A stretch of DNA of 64,000 bases from CAYSWV01 sp964434865. Lineage in GTDB: Bacteria; Cyanobacteriota; Cyanobacteriia; Thermostichales; Thermostichaceae. The stretch lies in NCBI GenBank assembly GCA_964434865.1, contig CAYSWV010000003.1, positions 107,397 through 171,396 on the forward strand, written 5' to 3'. The notes under the pieces were generated by a model that was given only the letters and a program-made list of their open reading frames with translations, ran no database searches and had not been told where the DNA came from. Shown in pieces: positions 35,901 to 43,543 of the stretch. A program made the position numbers and the translations under genes. Position 1 is the first letter of the stretch. Every line of letters begins with the position of its first letter.

Positions 35901-36171
35901 GAATACCTATCGCCGTCAGGGCATGGTTGTAAAAAAGGCAGCTGCCTATGGGGTGAGTGATCGGATCCGACCCGTTCTGACCACTTCTATCACCACCATA
36001 GTGGGGCTACTACCTCTGGCGTTGAGTGATGCTAAATGGTATCCCCTGTGTATGGCTATTATCTTTGGGTTATTGTCTGCTACTATAATCGCTTTTTTTG
36101 TGGTTCCAGGATTATATTTGCAGCTAACGCCTGATCAGCAAATGAGAATTGAGGAATCGGCCAGCTCTTGA
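32905..36171 (+). CDS. RND family efflux transporter permease
   Basis: About 1088 residues with the 12-helix RND plan: an N-terminal helix (FFTRQIFGILLTFLIVMGGIMGYLSM), large porter loops after helices 1 and 7, and two homologous halves. In helix 4 the segment reads GLLVDVFILMLEG; where AcrB-type pumps have two adjacent Asp, only the first remains and the second is Val. In helix 10 the segment is GIVVNDAIVMVE, lacking the Lys of AcrB. Substrate unknown; HAE and HME types both possible. The ATG at 32905 is preferred to the GTG at 32896 or TTG at 32890. Confidence 0.92.
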   Translation: MKTEDKHQLQTTTNSSITEPRPKVVKAHPLAQFFFTRQIFGILLTFLIVMGGIMGYLSMVKESDPDIKIAQARITTEWPGTDAETIENQVTNELEEEIKSVQGLKSIKSATFNSFSLINVEFRAEAPVSESIQLLRGKVDDAEPELPPESEGRNQPEFEQISAQDQPILTLALSGDNLDPAVLSRAALDLQNELESVSNVREINLSGEREEVIHIQMIPNRLQTLGISPTTVRTAVQTSNADASWDLVRDDALGAQVRLYGKFRSLEDLKQLPVARLNENRVVRLQEVADVRRDLEREENRAFLSWMGGDFQPAINLDVVKVAGSDSIQVVEDTLTAVATAQQNPEIWPFGMEYQVLSNDADTIRDDLFNLGSNVFQASICVFVVLFFALTWREAIMAGLAIPLTFLAAIFVLWLGGQTLNSMVLVGMILALGLLVDVFILMLEGLHEGIFNQGLGFSQAALRAVQTYAGPAFAGQLTTILAMAPLMAISGTMGKFVRLIPISAITCLVLSYILALHVVVPLSKFLLDRKSGGGHQATFIDRLTEQVAEQFASWSLDYTVSSRLVARIWTFGAMALFVGSVFLFSTLPGSLFPDTDGRKLSVNVELPPSATLDRSQEVADSLGHVLQQYRDSDGNLVFESVVKLAGTRSNLVNTGELKPGNADYFVGISGIFVPRSERQQDSFVYASDLQTDLNAILQQYPGATLSVQYERAGGSEDPIQIELSGTDMERLRDISNEVQILLRDIPGTIDVRDDLGNLRSDYKLVPRREALNFYGLSHDDLAAQGRLLMIDNQIGDFALGSGEDDLEIRLSTAWPSRDGAVGGPSRLDEFSTIQFITPDGRTIPASAVLERDEGAVPLSITHRDSERTVTIFAKNQPGSDIYDSTILAQLTPKLDELSQTWPVGYDYRYGGDAETQGETFQSAGQMLVVAIFLVFAVLVLQFGSYTQPVIIMLTIPFALIGTFTGFYLFQIPFSFPAMIGIISLTGIVVNDAIVMVETMNTYRRQGMVVKKAAAYGVSDRIRPVLTTSITTIVGLLPLALSDAKWYPLCMAIIFGLLSATIIAFFVVPGLYLQLTPDQQMRIEESASS

Positions 36172-36249
36172 ATCAAACGATCAGCTCGTCCTATTCATTC
36201 GGGTGAATTCAGCCGTTGATGTTCACTCCATTCACCTAGGTCATTCCCC

Positions 36250-37191
36250 TCAAAATCGAGAGCGATACCTCAGAGCAGCTTGAGCATTTCGCTGTAAACG
36301 TTTGACTTTAAGCCGTCGTAACGCTGAAGCTCGAAAGCGTTGATCAAAAGCCTCGGCTGATAAGGTCGCTAAATCTTGGAGATGGGGATTTAAATTCCAA
36401 GGGTAGGGTTGAAAATCACTGATCTCGGTAGGCTGGGCAAACCGTTGATTCCATGGGCATACCTCCTGGCAAATATCGCAGCCTGCAACCCAACCCTCTA
36501 GGTGTTCGGCGATTGGAGGGGGTAGTGTCGTGGCCTGACTTTCTAGAGTGTGATAAGCAATACACCGATTGGAATCAACACGATAAGGTGTGATCGCCTC
36601 AGTGGGGCAGGCGGTGATACATCGAGTACAGGTCCCACAATGAGAGGTGTGGGGTTGATCAGCGGGTAACTTTAAAGTTGTGAGTACAACGCCTAAAAAG
36701 ATCCAAGATCCATACTCACGGGTTAGCAGTAGACTATTTTTACCGATCCAACCTAATCCTGCCTGCATAGCCCAGGGTTTTTCAGCTACAGGACCGGTAT
36801 CGACATACCACTTAGTCTGACACTGTGGAATTTCAGCTTCGAGCCATTGACAGAAGGCTTTTAACCCCCGCCCCAGAACTCGATGATAGTCTCGGCCCCA
36901 AGCATAGCGGGAGATCTTAGCAGTAGTTAACTGGTGATCATGCTTGAAGGGGGTGTAATAATTCATCGCTACACAAATCACAGAGGCCGCATCAGGTAAA
37001 ACCAGAGTGGGGTCCCAGCGTTTGGGATTATCCATCCAAGTCATATCCGCTTGTTTGCCCTCTGCTAACCAGTGGTGTAAACCCTTCAAATCAGGTGGTG
37101 AAGCTAAGCTAGCGATGCCTATTTTATGAAAGCCTTGTTCAAAAGCGACAGCTCGGATCTGATCAATGAGGTCGGGAGGGGTTGCAGTCAT
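36250..37191 (-). CDS. queG: Epoxyqueuosine reductase
   Basis: 313 residues. The cobalamin-binding N-terminal half carries YVDTGPVAEKPWAMQAGLGWIGKNSLL with the catalytic Asp, and the C-terminal half has two [4Fe-4S] motifs, CGTCTRCITACPT and CDICQEVCPWNQRF. QueG performs the last step of queuosine synthesis, reducing epoxyqueuosine at the wobble position of tRNA. The protein is cytosolic. It converges with the RND operon; an inverted repeat GGTGAAT/ATTCACC lies in the gap but lacks a U-run. Confidence 0.96.
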   Translation of the reverse strand: MTATPPDLIDQIRAVAFEQGFHKIGIASLASPPDLKGLHHWLAEGKQADMTWMDNPKRWDPTLVLPDAASVICVAMNYYTPFKHDHQLTTAKISRYAWGRDYHRVLGRGLKAFCQWLEAEIPQCQTKWYVDTGPVAEKPWAMQAGLGWIGKNSLLLTREYGSWIFLGVVLTTLKLPADQPHTSHCGTCTRCITACPTEAITPYRVDSNRCIAYHTLESQATTLPPPIAEHLEGWVAGCDICQEVCPWNQRFAQPTEISDFQPYPWNLNPHLQDLATLSAEAFDQRFRASALRRLKVKRLQRNAQAALRYRSRF

Positions 37192-37275
37192 GAAGTTGTG
37201 AAGTTACGGGTCAGTCAGAGGCTTTAGCAAAATAGCTGAAGGATGAGTGCGATGGCTATGAGCTGCACTAACAAT

Positions 37276-37307
37276 GTCAATGATGAGTGGGGTCAATGAT
37301 GAGTGGG
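37276..37307. repeat. Tandem 16-bp duplication at the 3' end of the 98-aa gene
   Basis: GTCAATGATGAGTGGG repeated exactly twice. The duplication spans the stop codon of the small exported protein on the minus strand; because 16 is not a multiple of three, it rewrote the last residues, giving LIIDPTHH before the stop. Confidence 0.85.
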
Positions 37308-37573
37308 GCGATTAGATCGTGATTGTCAGATAAACAGGTGAGATCCAATCGTTTCAAGAGTTCCTGGGTAGTTGTGGCATCAGGTTTGATTCCTCGCGTT
37401 CGACTAGAGGCTATAGATGGATGAGATAGTTCAAGAGTAGGACAGTTTTGAGGTGCTTGGGTTAGCACTGTGGTGAAATGAACTGGCTCAGGAGGAGATG
37501 CAGCACAAGAACTACCAAGGATCGTCATTGAAGTTAGTAAAATTCCATATAACTTTAAAGTCATAACTCTCAT
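37277..37573 (-). CDS. Small exported protein, 98 aa, C-terminus altered by a duplication
   Basis: Unrecognised protein. Residues 5-22 form a hydrophobic signal (LKLYGILLTSMTILGSSC); the Cys could be a lipid anchor, though the residues before it (GSS) match a lipobox poorly. The mature part has three further Cys (SCAAS, QNCPT, LTCLS) and no recognised domain. A 16-base tandem duplication ends the gene. It lies upstream of queG on the same strand. Confidence 0.5.
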   Translation of the reverse strand: MRVMTLKLYGILLTSMTILGSSCAASPPEPVHFTTVLTQAPQNCPTLELSHPSIASSRTRGIKPDATTTQELLKRLDLTCLSDNHDLIAPLIIDPTHH

Positions 37574-37631
37574 TCAAGCTGAAATCTTCATTAGTATAGA
37601 TCATCTAGCTATAAGGCTGGGATCAAGTCTC

Positions 37632-38192
37632 ATGTCTAAGCGGGAGGCTATTATAGTTAGTGTCATATCAATCGTCATCTTTATGACATTAGAAGCTCTC
37701 TTTACTACCTTAAATACTCATGCCACGCTCATCACCTTAGGGGTCTTGGTGGCTCCTTGGTTGGTATGGATTGTGTGTGACCTGATCCCAGGACGGGCTG
37801 AAGAACCCTGGATTCTTAGTCTTAATTTGATGGCGGCGGTTGCCAGTATGATGCTTTGGGTGGGGTATCTAGCTTATGTATCCAATATATCAGGTTGGGA
37901 AACTCTGATTAAGCAAGCCAATGTCTTCTTGCTGTTTATGCCTCCGTACTACCTAGTGTCTTCAATTTGGGTTTCTCGCCAACTACTGCCCCTATCAGAG
38001 ATTCCAGCGTTTCGAACCTTACAAGGTGTCATGCTCATGACAGGCGTTTATCTGGTACTGGCTTGGTTGATCGGCCGGATCCGGATATGGTTTGTTTCCT
38101 TCATTCCTGCTACGGTTGTACTCTGGATACTAGCTGGGCTTTTGCTGATTGGATACCTGGGTTACCGCCGCGCTGTAGGACCCCGTGAGTAA
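37632..38192 (+). CDS. Multi-pass membrane protein, unknown function
   Basis: 186 residues with about five or six hydrophobic helices covering almost the whole chain: IIVSVISIVIFMTLEALF, LITLGVLVAPWLVWIVC, LMAAVASMMLWVGYLAYV, NVFLLFMPPYYLVSSIWV, MLMTGVYLVLAWLIG, and FIPATVVLWILAGLLLIGYLGY. No enzyme or transporter motif is recognised. It stands between two minus-strand neighbours and is probably transcribed alone. Hydrophobic composition argues strongly that the frame is real. Confidence 0.65.
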   Translation: MSKREAIIVSVISIVIFMTLEALFTTLNTHATLITLGVLVAPWLVWIVCDLIPGRAEEPWILSLNLMAAVASMMLWVGYLAYVSNISGWETLIKQANVFLLFMPPYYLVSSIWVSRQLLPLSEIPAFRTLQGVMLMTGVYLVLAWLIGRIRIWFVSFIPATVVLWILAGLLLIGYLGYRRAVGPRE

Positions 38193-38223
38193 GGTGTAGG
38201 ATAGGTCGAAGGGTAGTCAAAGA

Positions 38224-38787
38224 TTAGGGGATGTATAGTGGCTCATCGCGTATGATCGCTTCAACAGCAGCTACAGTCTCGGGTTGTCGCTCAGTGACCT
38301 CCTGACTTAAGGCCTCATCCAGGGCAAAGTTAAGCTCGCTTGTTTGAACATAGAAGGTCACTACAGGTTGAGGTTCAGCCAATTGATCAACTTGGTGTCT
38401 CGTTAAAGTATAAAAATCTACTTGACCATCAAAATCCAACTCTGTAAACACAACTGCTTCCAAATTCACAAAATGATGAGACAGATCTTCAGACTTAGGT
38501 ACTGCTTGTACAATTTTCTTGTTCTGAATAATGTAAAGGTGGAGAGTGGGCTGTTCGGTTTGAGTCGTCACCAAGTAAGCTGGGCCTGCAGCTAGACTCC
38601 AATGCGTGAGAAAGGATTGATCAACAATGATCGCTTGGTCCTGAGGTAATAGAGTCTGCAGTTGTGTGAGTTCGCTAGAGTTGATTAATCGAGATTGAAA
38701 CGGCTCAAGCTCTTGGGCTAAAGCAGACAGGCCTTTGAACAGGACACTGATGACAAGAGATCCCAGTAGAATCAAAGTTGATCTCAT
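38224..38787 (-). CDS. Exported hypothetical protein overlapping the SPOR-like gene
   Basis: 187 residues. A signal peptide (residues 1-24, STLILLGSLVISVLFKGLSALAQ) leads to an alpha/beta mature part without recognised domain: IVDQSFLTHWSLAAGPAYLVTT and VFTELDFDGQVDFYTLTRH, the latter resembling a repeated-propeller or FG-GAP-like DxDxDG turn but isolated. Its ATG overlaps the stop of the preceding SPOR-like gene by four bases (ATGA), so translation is coupled and the two proteins likely act together in the periplasm. Confidence 0.62.
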   Translation of the reverse strand: MRSTLILLGSLVISVLFKGLSALAQELEPFQSRLINSSELTQLQTLLPQDQAIIVDQSFLTHWSLAAGPAYLVTTQTEQPTLHLYIIQNKKIVQAVPKSEDLSHHFVNLEAVVFTELDFDGQVDFYTLTRHQVDQLAEPQPVVTFYVQTSELNFALDEALSQEVTERQPETVAAVEAIIRDEPLYIP

Positions 38788-40097
38788 GGTGATGGATTGC
38801 GAGAGACAATTTCCCCTTCTAATCCTAGCTCTTGCAAGGCTTGTACGGCTTCTTCTGCACTTAACCGGAGACGATAGCTACCCACCTGGATCACGTCTTG
38901 GTTTTGATACTGCCGCAGAAAGGCATCCGGGGCAATGGTCTGAATTTGATCGAGGGTAGCCTCAGGATTGCTGGAGGTCACAATGACAAAAAAACCTGCT
39001 GCCGATGCAGTCGTGGGACTAACAGGTTGGAATACGGGTTCTGTACGCTCGAGTTCGGCAGGAAAGATCCCAGCTTCATAGCCCTGACTGGCTAGATAAA
39101 CCTGTTGCGTTTCGGCATCCGCTTGATTGCTGTATCCACCTGTTTTGACCACCTGAAGATCATCATAAATGAGAGGGGTTGCCTCTGGAATGATGGCCTG
39201 AAGATCGCTAAGAGTGTCTCCTACAGGATCAGCCACAAAAACCCACCATAGCTCTCCAATTTCGGCGACCTGGGGATCTGAAGAAGGAGGAACTGGTTGA
39301 CTGACTTGAGGTGAAATCGAAGGGGCTGGAGTGGGATTCAGTAGAGTAGGAGATTCGGGGGTCCTGGGAGGAGTACCTGAACTAGCACTGGGATCAAACA
39401 CTTGAGGAGAGGGGACAGCTAACGCAGGAAATCCTTGAAACGTTAACCAGCGGGCTTGCTCTTGAGCCTGAGAGAGTTGTGAAAAGCTGCCTGTTTGAAG
39501 AGCGGGATACCGTTGATAAAGCACATCAGTTGCGCTCGGGAAAAAACGTCTGATTTGAGTTGCTAAGTTAGGATCGCCATTTGGGTTAGGAACTAACACT
39601 GCATAAGCCCGAAGCTCAGATATCGGTTCAACTTCAGGTGGAGCTGGGGTTGATAAGGGGTTAGCAACAGGAGAGGGGGTTGGAGAGGTCGTTGAAGTTG
39701 AGGGAGCAGTAGGTGTGACTGTTGGCGTAGACGGTGAAGCTGGGCTAGGTGTTGCGGGATCTGGCTCTGGGCTGGGAGAGGGAGGCGGAGGTTCGCCATT
39801 GTCTTCTCGAGTGACAATTGAAACCGTTAAACCCATGACTTCTAGCTCAGCTTGGCGTTCTGCTGCATAGATCTGATTGAGGAAGGTTCCTGCTAATATT
39901 GAAGTCTGGCTTTGGTCGCGAACAAAGATGGCATCTGGAACTAGCGTTTGGACTTGAGCTAGATCCTGATCTTGATCGGAGATAACAAACACCTGATAGA
40001 GGGTGACAGCCCCAGCTGGGTGATAAAACTGTGTGGCGATAAAAAGCCCCACCCATCCTATAGTACGTTGACAGAGTTTACGGATCGAGTTCATCAC
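38784..40097 (-). CDS. Exported protein with four SPOR-like repeats
   Basis: 437 residues. A signal peptide (residues about 10-30) is followed by four modules of about 65 residues at approximately 30-97, 162-230, 278-345 and 365-435. Each shares the outline strand - DLxxIQxxxPDA - xxVIQVGSYxxxxxAExxxxxLxxxGLxxxI, for example FFVIVTSSNPEATLDQIQ and LQVVKTGGYSNQADAETQQ. This is the SPOR (sporulation-related) fold, which binds peptidoglycan stripped of stem peptides. A Pro/Ser/Thr-rich linker (about 98-150, PSPEPDPATPSPASPSTP) separates module 1. Likely a cell-wall or septum protein. It is co-transcribed with the exported gene that overlaps its stop. Confidence 0.72.
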   Translation of the reverse strand: MMNSIRKLCQRTIGWVGLFIATQFYHPAGAVTLYQVFVISDQDQDLAQVQTLVPDAIFVRDQSQTSILAGTFLNQIYAAERQAELEVMGLTVSIVTREDNGEPPPPSPSPEPDPATPSPASPSTPTVTPTAPSTSTTSPTPSPVANPLSTPAPPEVEPISELRAYAVLVPNPNGDPNLATQIRRFFPSATDVLYQRYPALQTGSFSQLSQAQEQARWLTFQGFPALAVPSPQVFDPSASSGTPPRTPESPTLLNPTPAPSISPQVSQPVPPSSDPQVAEIGELWWVFVADPVGDTLSDLQAIIPEATPLIYDDLQVVKTGGYSNQADAETQQVYLASQGYEAGIFPAELERTEPVFQPVSPTTASAAGFFVIVTSSNPEATLDQIQTIAPDAFLRQYQNQDVIQVGSYRLRLSAEEAVQALQELGLEGEIVSRNPSP

Positions 40098-40829
40098 GTT
40101 GTCAGAGTGCCTATGGTCAGCCTTGGCTTGAAGACTCTATGGTGGTTTTGACCCTAAATTGAGCTAGAGAGTTCCATAGATTACTGATGGAATCAGAAAA
40201 ACTAGCAGGGGCTCATCTGAATACAGCATCAGCCTCTACTATACTTTTACCTTAGCGCCGGTGGGCTTAAGATTTCCTGCGGCTACCTGCAACCGAGAGA
40301 GTTATTCAACCCTCTGATTAGACTGTAGACCTTGCTCTGTTTGTCTTATTGTATTTCACACCATAACTACTATGGGACTGACTGGGAAAAGGTAGGGGAG
40401 ATCATAGGCACAACTAGGGAATACAAGCCCCAAATGTCTAGACATCACAAGACAAGTTGCTCTCTGTTGCTGATAAATTGATCGATATCTAGAACAGTGT
40501 ACCTGACAAAATCTTGAAAACACGTTGATCCTAATTTTCTTCCAATCAACCAGAAGGCTCTTCCTTTTGATTTTATTTGGATAAGAACTCATAATTTTAG
40601 ATATCTTGGAGGACATTGTCGGCTGATGAGGAGTAATTGTATAGATAAATCATTTATTGATACCTTAAACTGGATGCATTTCAGTGTTGGCCAGAAAGCT
40701 AGTCGTCTGATAAATTCTAAGGTGTTGAATTTGAAATCAAGGCTGCTAGCTAAGCTGGATAGTGAAAGTTCTTTACTTAGTCTCTATTTATTTACAAGTT
40801 ACTGGGAATTTGAATCTCAATTGGTTTGA
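40098..40829. other. Gene-poor stretch, 730 bases
   Basis: I find no convincing gene here. The first part should hold the promoter of the SPOR-like gene. A GC-rich island (about 40255-40315) with an imperfect hairpin AGAGAGTT/AACCCTCT stands out in an AT-rich setting and could be a structured leader or small RNA, but it matches no riboswitch or RNA family I know. TTCCAT/ATGGAA arms near 40169-40189 form a possible operator. Two short open frames (40356-40616 minus, 40626-40829 plus) lack protein-like character; the second ends TGAATG, sharing bases with the start region of the next gene. Confidence 0.5.
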
Positions 40830-41201
40830 ATGTTCCTACTAGTCTTCAGTTGCTTCCTTATAGTAGCCTGCCATGACCGTAGTTCTGGTAGTCTTGGCAT
40901 TACTCAAGCACCTCAAACGGATCCCACGCTTACTTCAGATCTACAAACAGCTAACTCAACCAGCCTAGCTGCACAAATTGGACTCCCTGGTAACGAGATC
41001 GCCATTGTCCCTCCCCAACCGATCTTTGAAACCAACATCCCTATCCTCAGCTCCAACTACGCCATTATCTGGGAAGATAACTTTAGTGAAGGCGAAGTGA
41101 TCGGCCAAACCTGCTCTGGTGAGACTATCGAAATCGATCCCTGTGCCATTGCTCAAGGCAAGCATACCCTGAAAGCCACTACCCCTTTGACTCTCTATTA
41201 G
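40830..41201 (+). CDS. Short putative lipoprotein, possibly a remnant
   Basis: 123 residues. A hydrophobic N-terminus ends in IVAC with Cys14, a good lipobox. The mature part is Gln/Thr/Ser-rich and then YAIIWEDNFSEGEVIGQTCSGETIEIDPC, which I do not recognise. There is no clear ribosome-binding site; the ATG directly follows a TGA of an upstream short frame (TGAATG). The isolated position in a gene-poor region suggests a recent or decaying gene. Confidence 0.42.
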   Translation: MFLLVFSCFLIVACHDRSSGSLGITQAPQTDPTLTSDLQTANSTSLAAQIGLPGNEIAIVPPQPIFETNIPILSSNYAIIWEDNFSEGEVIGQTCSGETIEIDPCAIAQGKHTLKATTPLTLY

Positions 41202-41243
41202 CTCTACCCCTAGCTGAACAAGAGATCCTGGTCTAGATCCACT

Positions 41244-42371
41244 TCAAGGCTTTTCCAGAGATTGCACAGGTATGGGCTCGATCGCTAAACGATGCATGAG
41301 TTGACTCCAAAGATCAGGCCATCCCTGCTGGAGAAAAGCTTTCCAAGCCAGGACCGCATTGGAGACAATCTGTTGTCGCCCAGGTTCATTTTGGAGGTAG
41401 TACATACATTGGGAGTCTAGATCAGCAAAGTCCCACTGACAAGGAACATAAGTTTCATAAGGACAATAAATATCTGGGTTAGTCACTAGGTGCCCCATAT
41501 CGGGTTTGATCAATAAAGCTCCCGAGAGAATAGCTTCAAAATCCCGCCAACACACTTCACCATAGCCAAATGGACTAATGCAAATTTTACTGTGAACAAT
41601 TTCGTTGATGTATTTTTGATACTCGATCCGTACAGTTTCACTCAAAATATTAAGCGTTGGATGAGCTTGCTTAAAGGCTTGGACAGCATCATAAGCGCGT
41701 CCCCGCATGTGTCCATACCACTGATCACGATTGGAGGGGGCGCAAATACGGCAATGAATATCTATAGGACGGTGTAAATTTAAGTAATAACTCTGGTTTA
41801 ATTGACGAATTTTATGACCATCAGTTGCAAAGTTCCACCCCACGAATAACTTCTGATCTAAAAGGGCTGGATCCAGCTGGAGATAACGAGTTTGTTTAAA
41901 CGCCTCGTTCCATTGGGCTTCGTACTCAAGGAGGTTAGTGTCGTAGAGTCCAGAATAGCGTTGTCGATCCTTCAAAACTTGCTTTTTGACATAGAGGTCC
42001 ACCAGGTTCAAAAGATCAGGTTGTGGAATATGAAGGGGTGCATACCAATCTAAGAAAACGATCTTAGTGTCAGGTTGATACTGGCGGATGGGGTTGATGA
42101 TCGGGGCTAAATCTGTGGCAGGTACATCCCAATGAGATTGAACCAGGATTGCCTGATAGTGGACTGCGGTGTGTTTCAGGTGATTTAAGAGAGAAGCGGC
42201 TTGTTTGAATTCGAGAGTGCAATGGGTAGATCTGAGGATCGGAAAGGTTTGAGCATTGGCGATCGGATGCTGCTGCTGAAGTAGAGCGAATTGATTGGAT
42301 TGAAAGCGGTGTAAAGTATGGCCAAGATAATCCGACAGTAACCCTAGCATCCGTTTTGTCATTAGCATCAC
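41244..42371 (-). CDS. Glycosyltransferase (GT-B-like)
   Basis: 375 residues. The C-terminal half has the segment KICISPFGYGEVCWRDFEAILSGALLIKPDMGHLVTNPDIY, which marks a family of surface-sugar transferases whose nucleotide-sugar pocket uses the E at the turn GEVCWRDFE. The N-terminal half shows alternating strands and helices with no signal peptide. Third of three consecutive minus-strand glycosyltransferase genes, 98 bases after the GT2 gene. Likely role: assembling an exopolysaccharide or lipopolysaccharide side chain; acceptor unknown. Confidence 0.75.
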   Translation of the reverse strand: MMLMTKRMLGLLSDYLGHTLHRFQSNQFALLQQQHPIANAQTFPILRSTHCTLEFKQAASLLNHLKHTAVHYQAILVQSHWDVPATDLAPIINPIRQYQPDTKIVFLDWYAPLHIPQPDLLNLVDLYVKKQVLKDRQRYSGLYDTNLLEYEAQWNEAFKQTRYLQLDPALLDQKLFVGWNFATDGHKIRQLNQSYYLNLHRPIDIHCRICAPSNRDQWYGHMRGRAYDAVQAFKQAHPTLNILSETVRIEYQKYINEIVHSKICISPFGYGEVCWRDFEAILSGALLIKPDMGHLVTNPDIYCPYETYVPCQWDFADLDSQCMYYLQNEPGRQQIVSNAVLAWKAFLQQGWPDLWSQLMHRLAIEPIPVQSLEKP

Positions 42372-42469
42372 CTTACCATCAGGATTTCAACAGCTCTATC
42401 AACACTGACTCTATAGGTGATCTACAGCTAGTCAACACTGATGTTAGATTCTCAACCCGTTACGCAAGA

Positions 42470-43411
42470 TCAAGGAGTAGTATCGGGATCAGGAATGTGT
42501 TCTAAGCGTTTACCTAGCTTAAGTCGCTCAAACTGCCAGGCATGGAGTGATCGACGAAAGTTGGGATATTCAAATTGTGGCATTGCTTCCCATAACGCTT
42601 GAAAATACCCCATCACGATATACAATCCCCCCAAACCAAAGGGTCGTTCTAGCATTCGATACAACCCAATTGCAAAAATATATAAAGGATGAGTACCCAT
42701 AAAATACTGCCCCCGGCCCCATCGAAGCCGACCATGCAAGATCCCCTTGTGAGATGATCCCATCAATCGCTTGTGAATAAACTGTAAATCAGGATGCGGA
42801 ATACTGCGAGTGCGCCACCCCTCCATCCGAGCTCGATGAAAAGCAATGCCATCCCAATGCACTTGTCTGACAAAACCCCCGATAGCTTCAAAGCAGTCTC
42901 GCCGGTAGAAGTTAACCTGACCAGCTACCATTTCATCACTTGTGCGTTCTTCAACTAGGGTGCCATTCTCTTCTAAAAAGGGTTTACCACTGGCTGCTCC
43001 TAGGTAAGGATCCCGGTTAAAATACCCCAGTAGTGTTTCGAAGTAGTTGGGGCCCAGTTCAATATCACCATCCATTTTGCAAATAAAATCATAATCTTGG
43101 GTCCCAAGGCGCTCGTAACCATAATAAAAGGCTTCTACGACGCCTGGTCCCACTGCTCGTTCACCTCGATCTTGTTTACGTTCAATATGAATCCAACTAT
43201 AAGTTTGAGCATAGCGCTGTAAGATATCAGTTGTCTGATCGGTAGAGCCGTCGTCAACGATTAACCATTCTATTGGTTGTAAGGTTTGATGGATGATAGA
43301 CTGAATCGCCTTTTCAAGAAAGATCTCCTCATCTCGCACTGGAGAAATAATCACTATTCGTGGTTGATCTGAGTCAGTCTGGAGGGGAGTTTTGTTGAGT
43401 TGAGTATCCAT
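42470..43411 (-). CDS. Glycosyltransferase family 2
   Basis: 313 residues. The GT-A fold is plain: RIVIISPVRDEEIFLEKAIQSIIHQTLQPIEWLIVDDGSTDQT at residues 18-60, then the DxD-like CKMDGDIELGPNYF near residue 115, and later VHWDGIAFHRARMEGWRTRSIP. GT2 enzymes transfer sugars from nucleotide donors with inversion. No membrane helix pair for a processive synthase is evident, though the C-terminal part carries a hydrophobic stretch (YIFAIGLYRML). Middle gene of the three-gene glycosyltransferase group. Confidence 0.9.
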   Translation of the reverse strand: MDTQLNKTPLQTDSDQPRIVIISPVRDEEIFLEKAIQSIIHQTLQPIEWLIVDDGSTDQTTDILQRYAQTYSWIHIERKQDRGERAVGPGVVEAFYYGYERLGTQDYDFICKMDGDIELGPNYFETLLGYFNRDPYLGAASGKPFLEENGTLVEERTSDEMVAGQVNFYRRDCFEAIGGFVRQVHWDGIAFHRARMEGWRTRSIPHPDLQFIHKRLMGSSHKGILHGRLRWGRGQYFMGTHPLYIFAIGLYRMLERPFGLGGLYIVMGYFQALWEAMPQFEYPNFRRSLHAWQFERLKLGKRLEHIPDPDTTP

Positions 43412-43543
43412 GGTGAGTTTTAACGCGTCCGTCTACATAGTTAAATAAGATACGCAAATAGCTTTATGACTTTAGTTCTTAACAATCTTAACTAGTTTAG
43501 ATAATTAGCTTGACCATCAACTAGTCCGGCCTAGAAGCTTGAC

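Noticed and set aside
40250..40325. Possible tRNA or riboswitch in the GC-rich island
   Set aside because: No T-loop GTTCRA, no acceptor stem pairing and no known riboswitch core could be fitted on either strand.
40356..40616. 86-codon open frame on the minus strand
   Set aside because: Composition is unlike a protein (scattered basic and aromatic residues), no ribosome-binding site, and it lies in an AT-rich gap; the plus strand has equal claims.
40626..40829. 67-codon open frame ending TGAATG before the lipoprotein-like gene
   Set aside because: No domain, signal or ribosome-binding site. The TGAATG junction is suggestive of coupling but not enough to call a gene.
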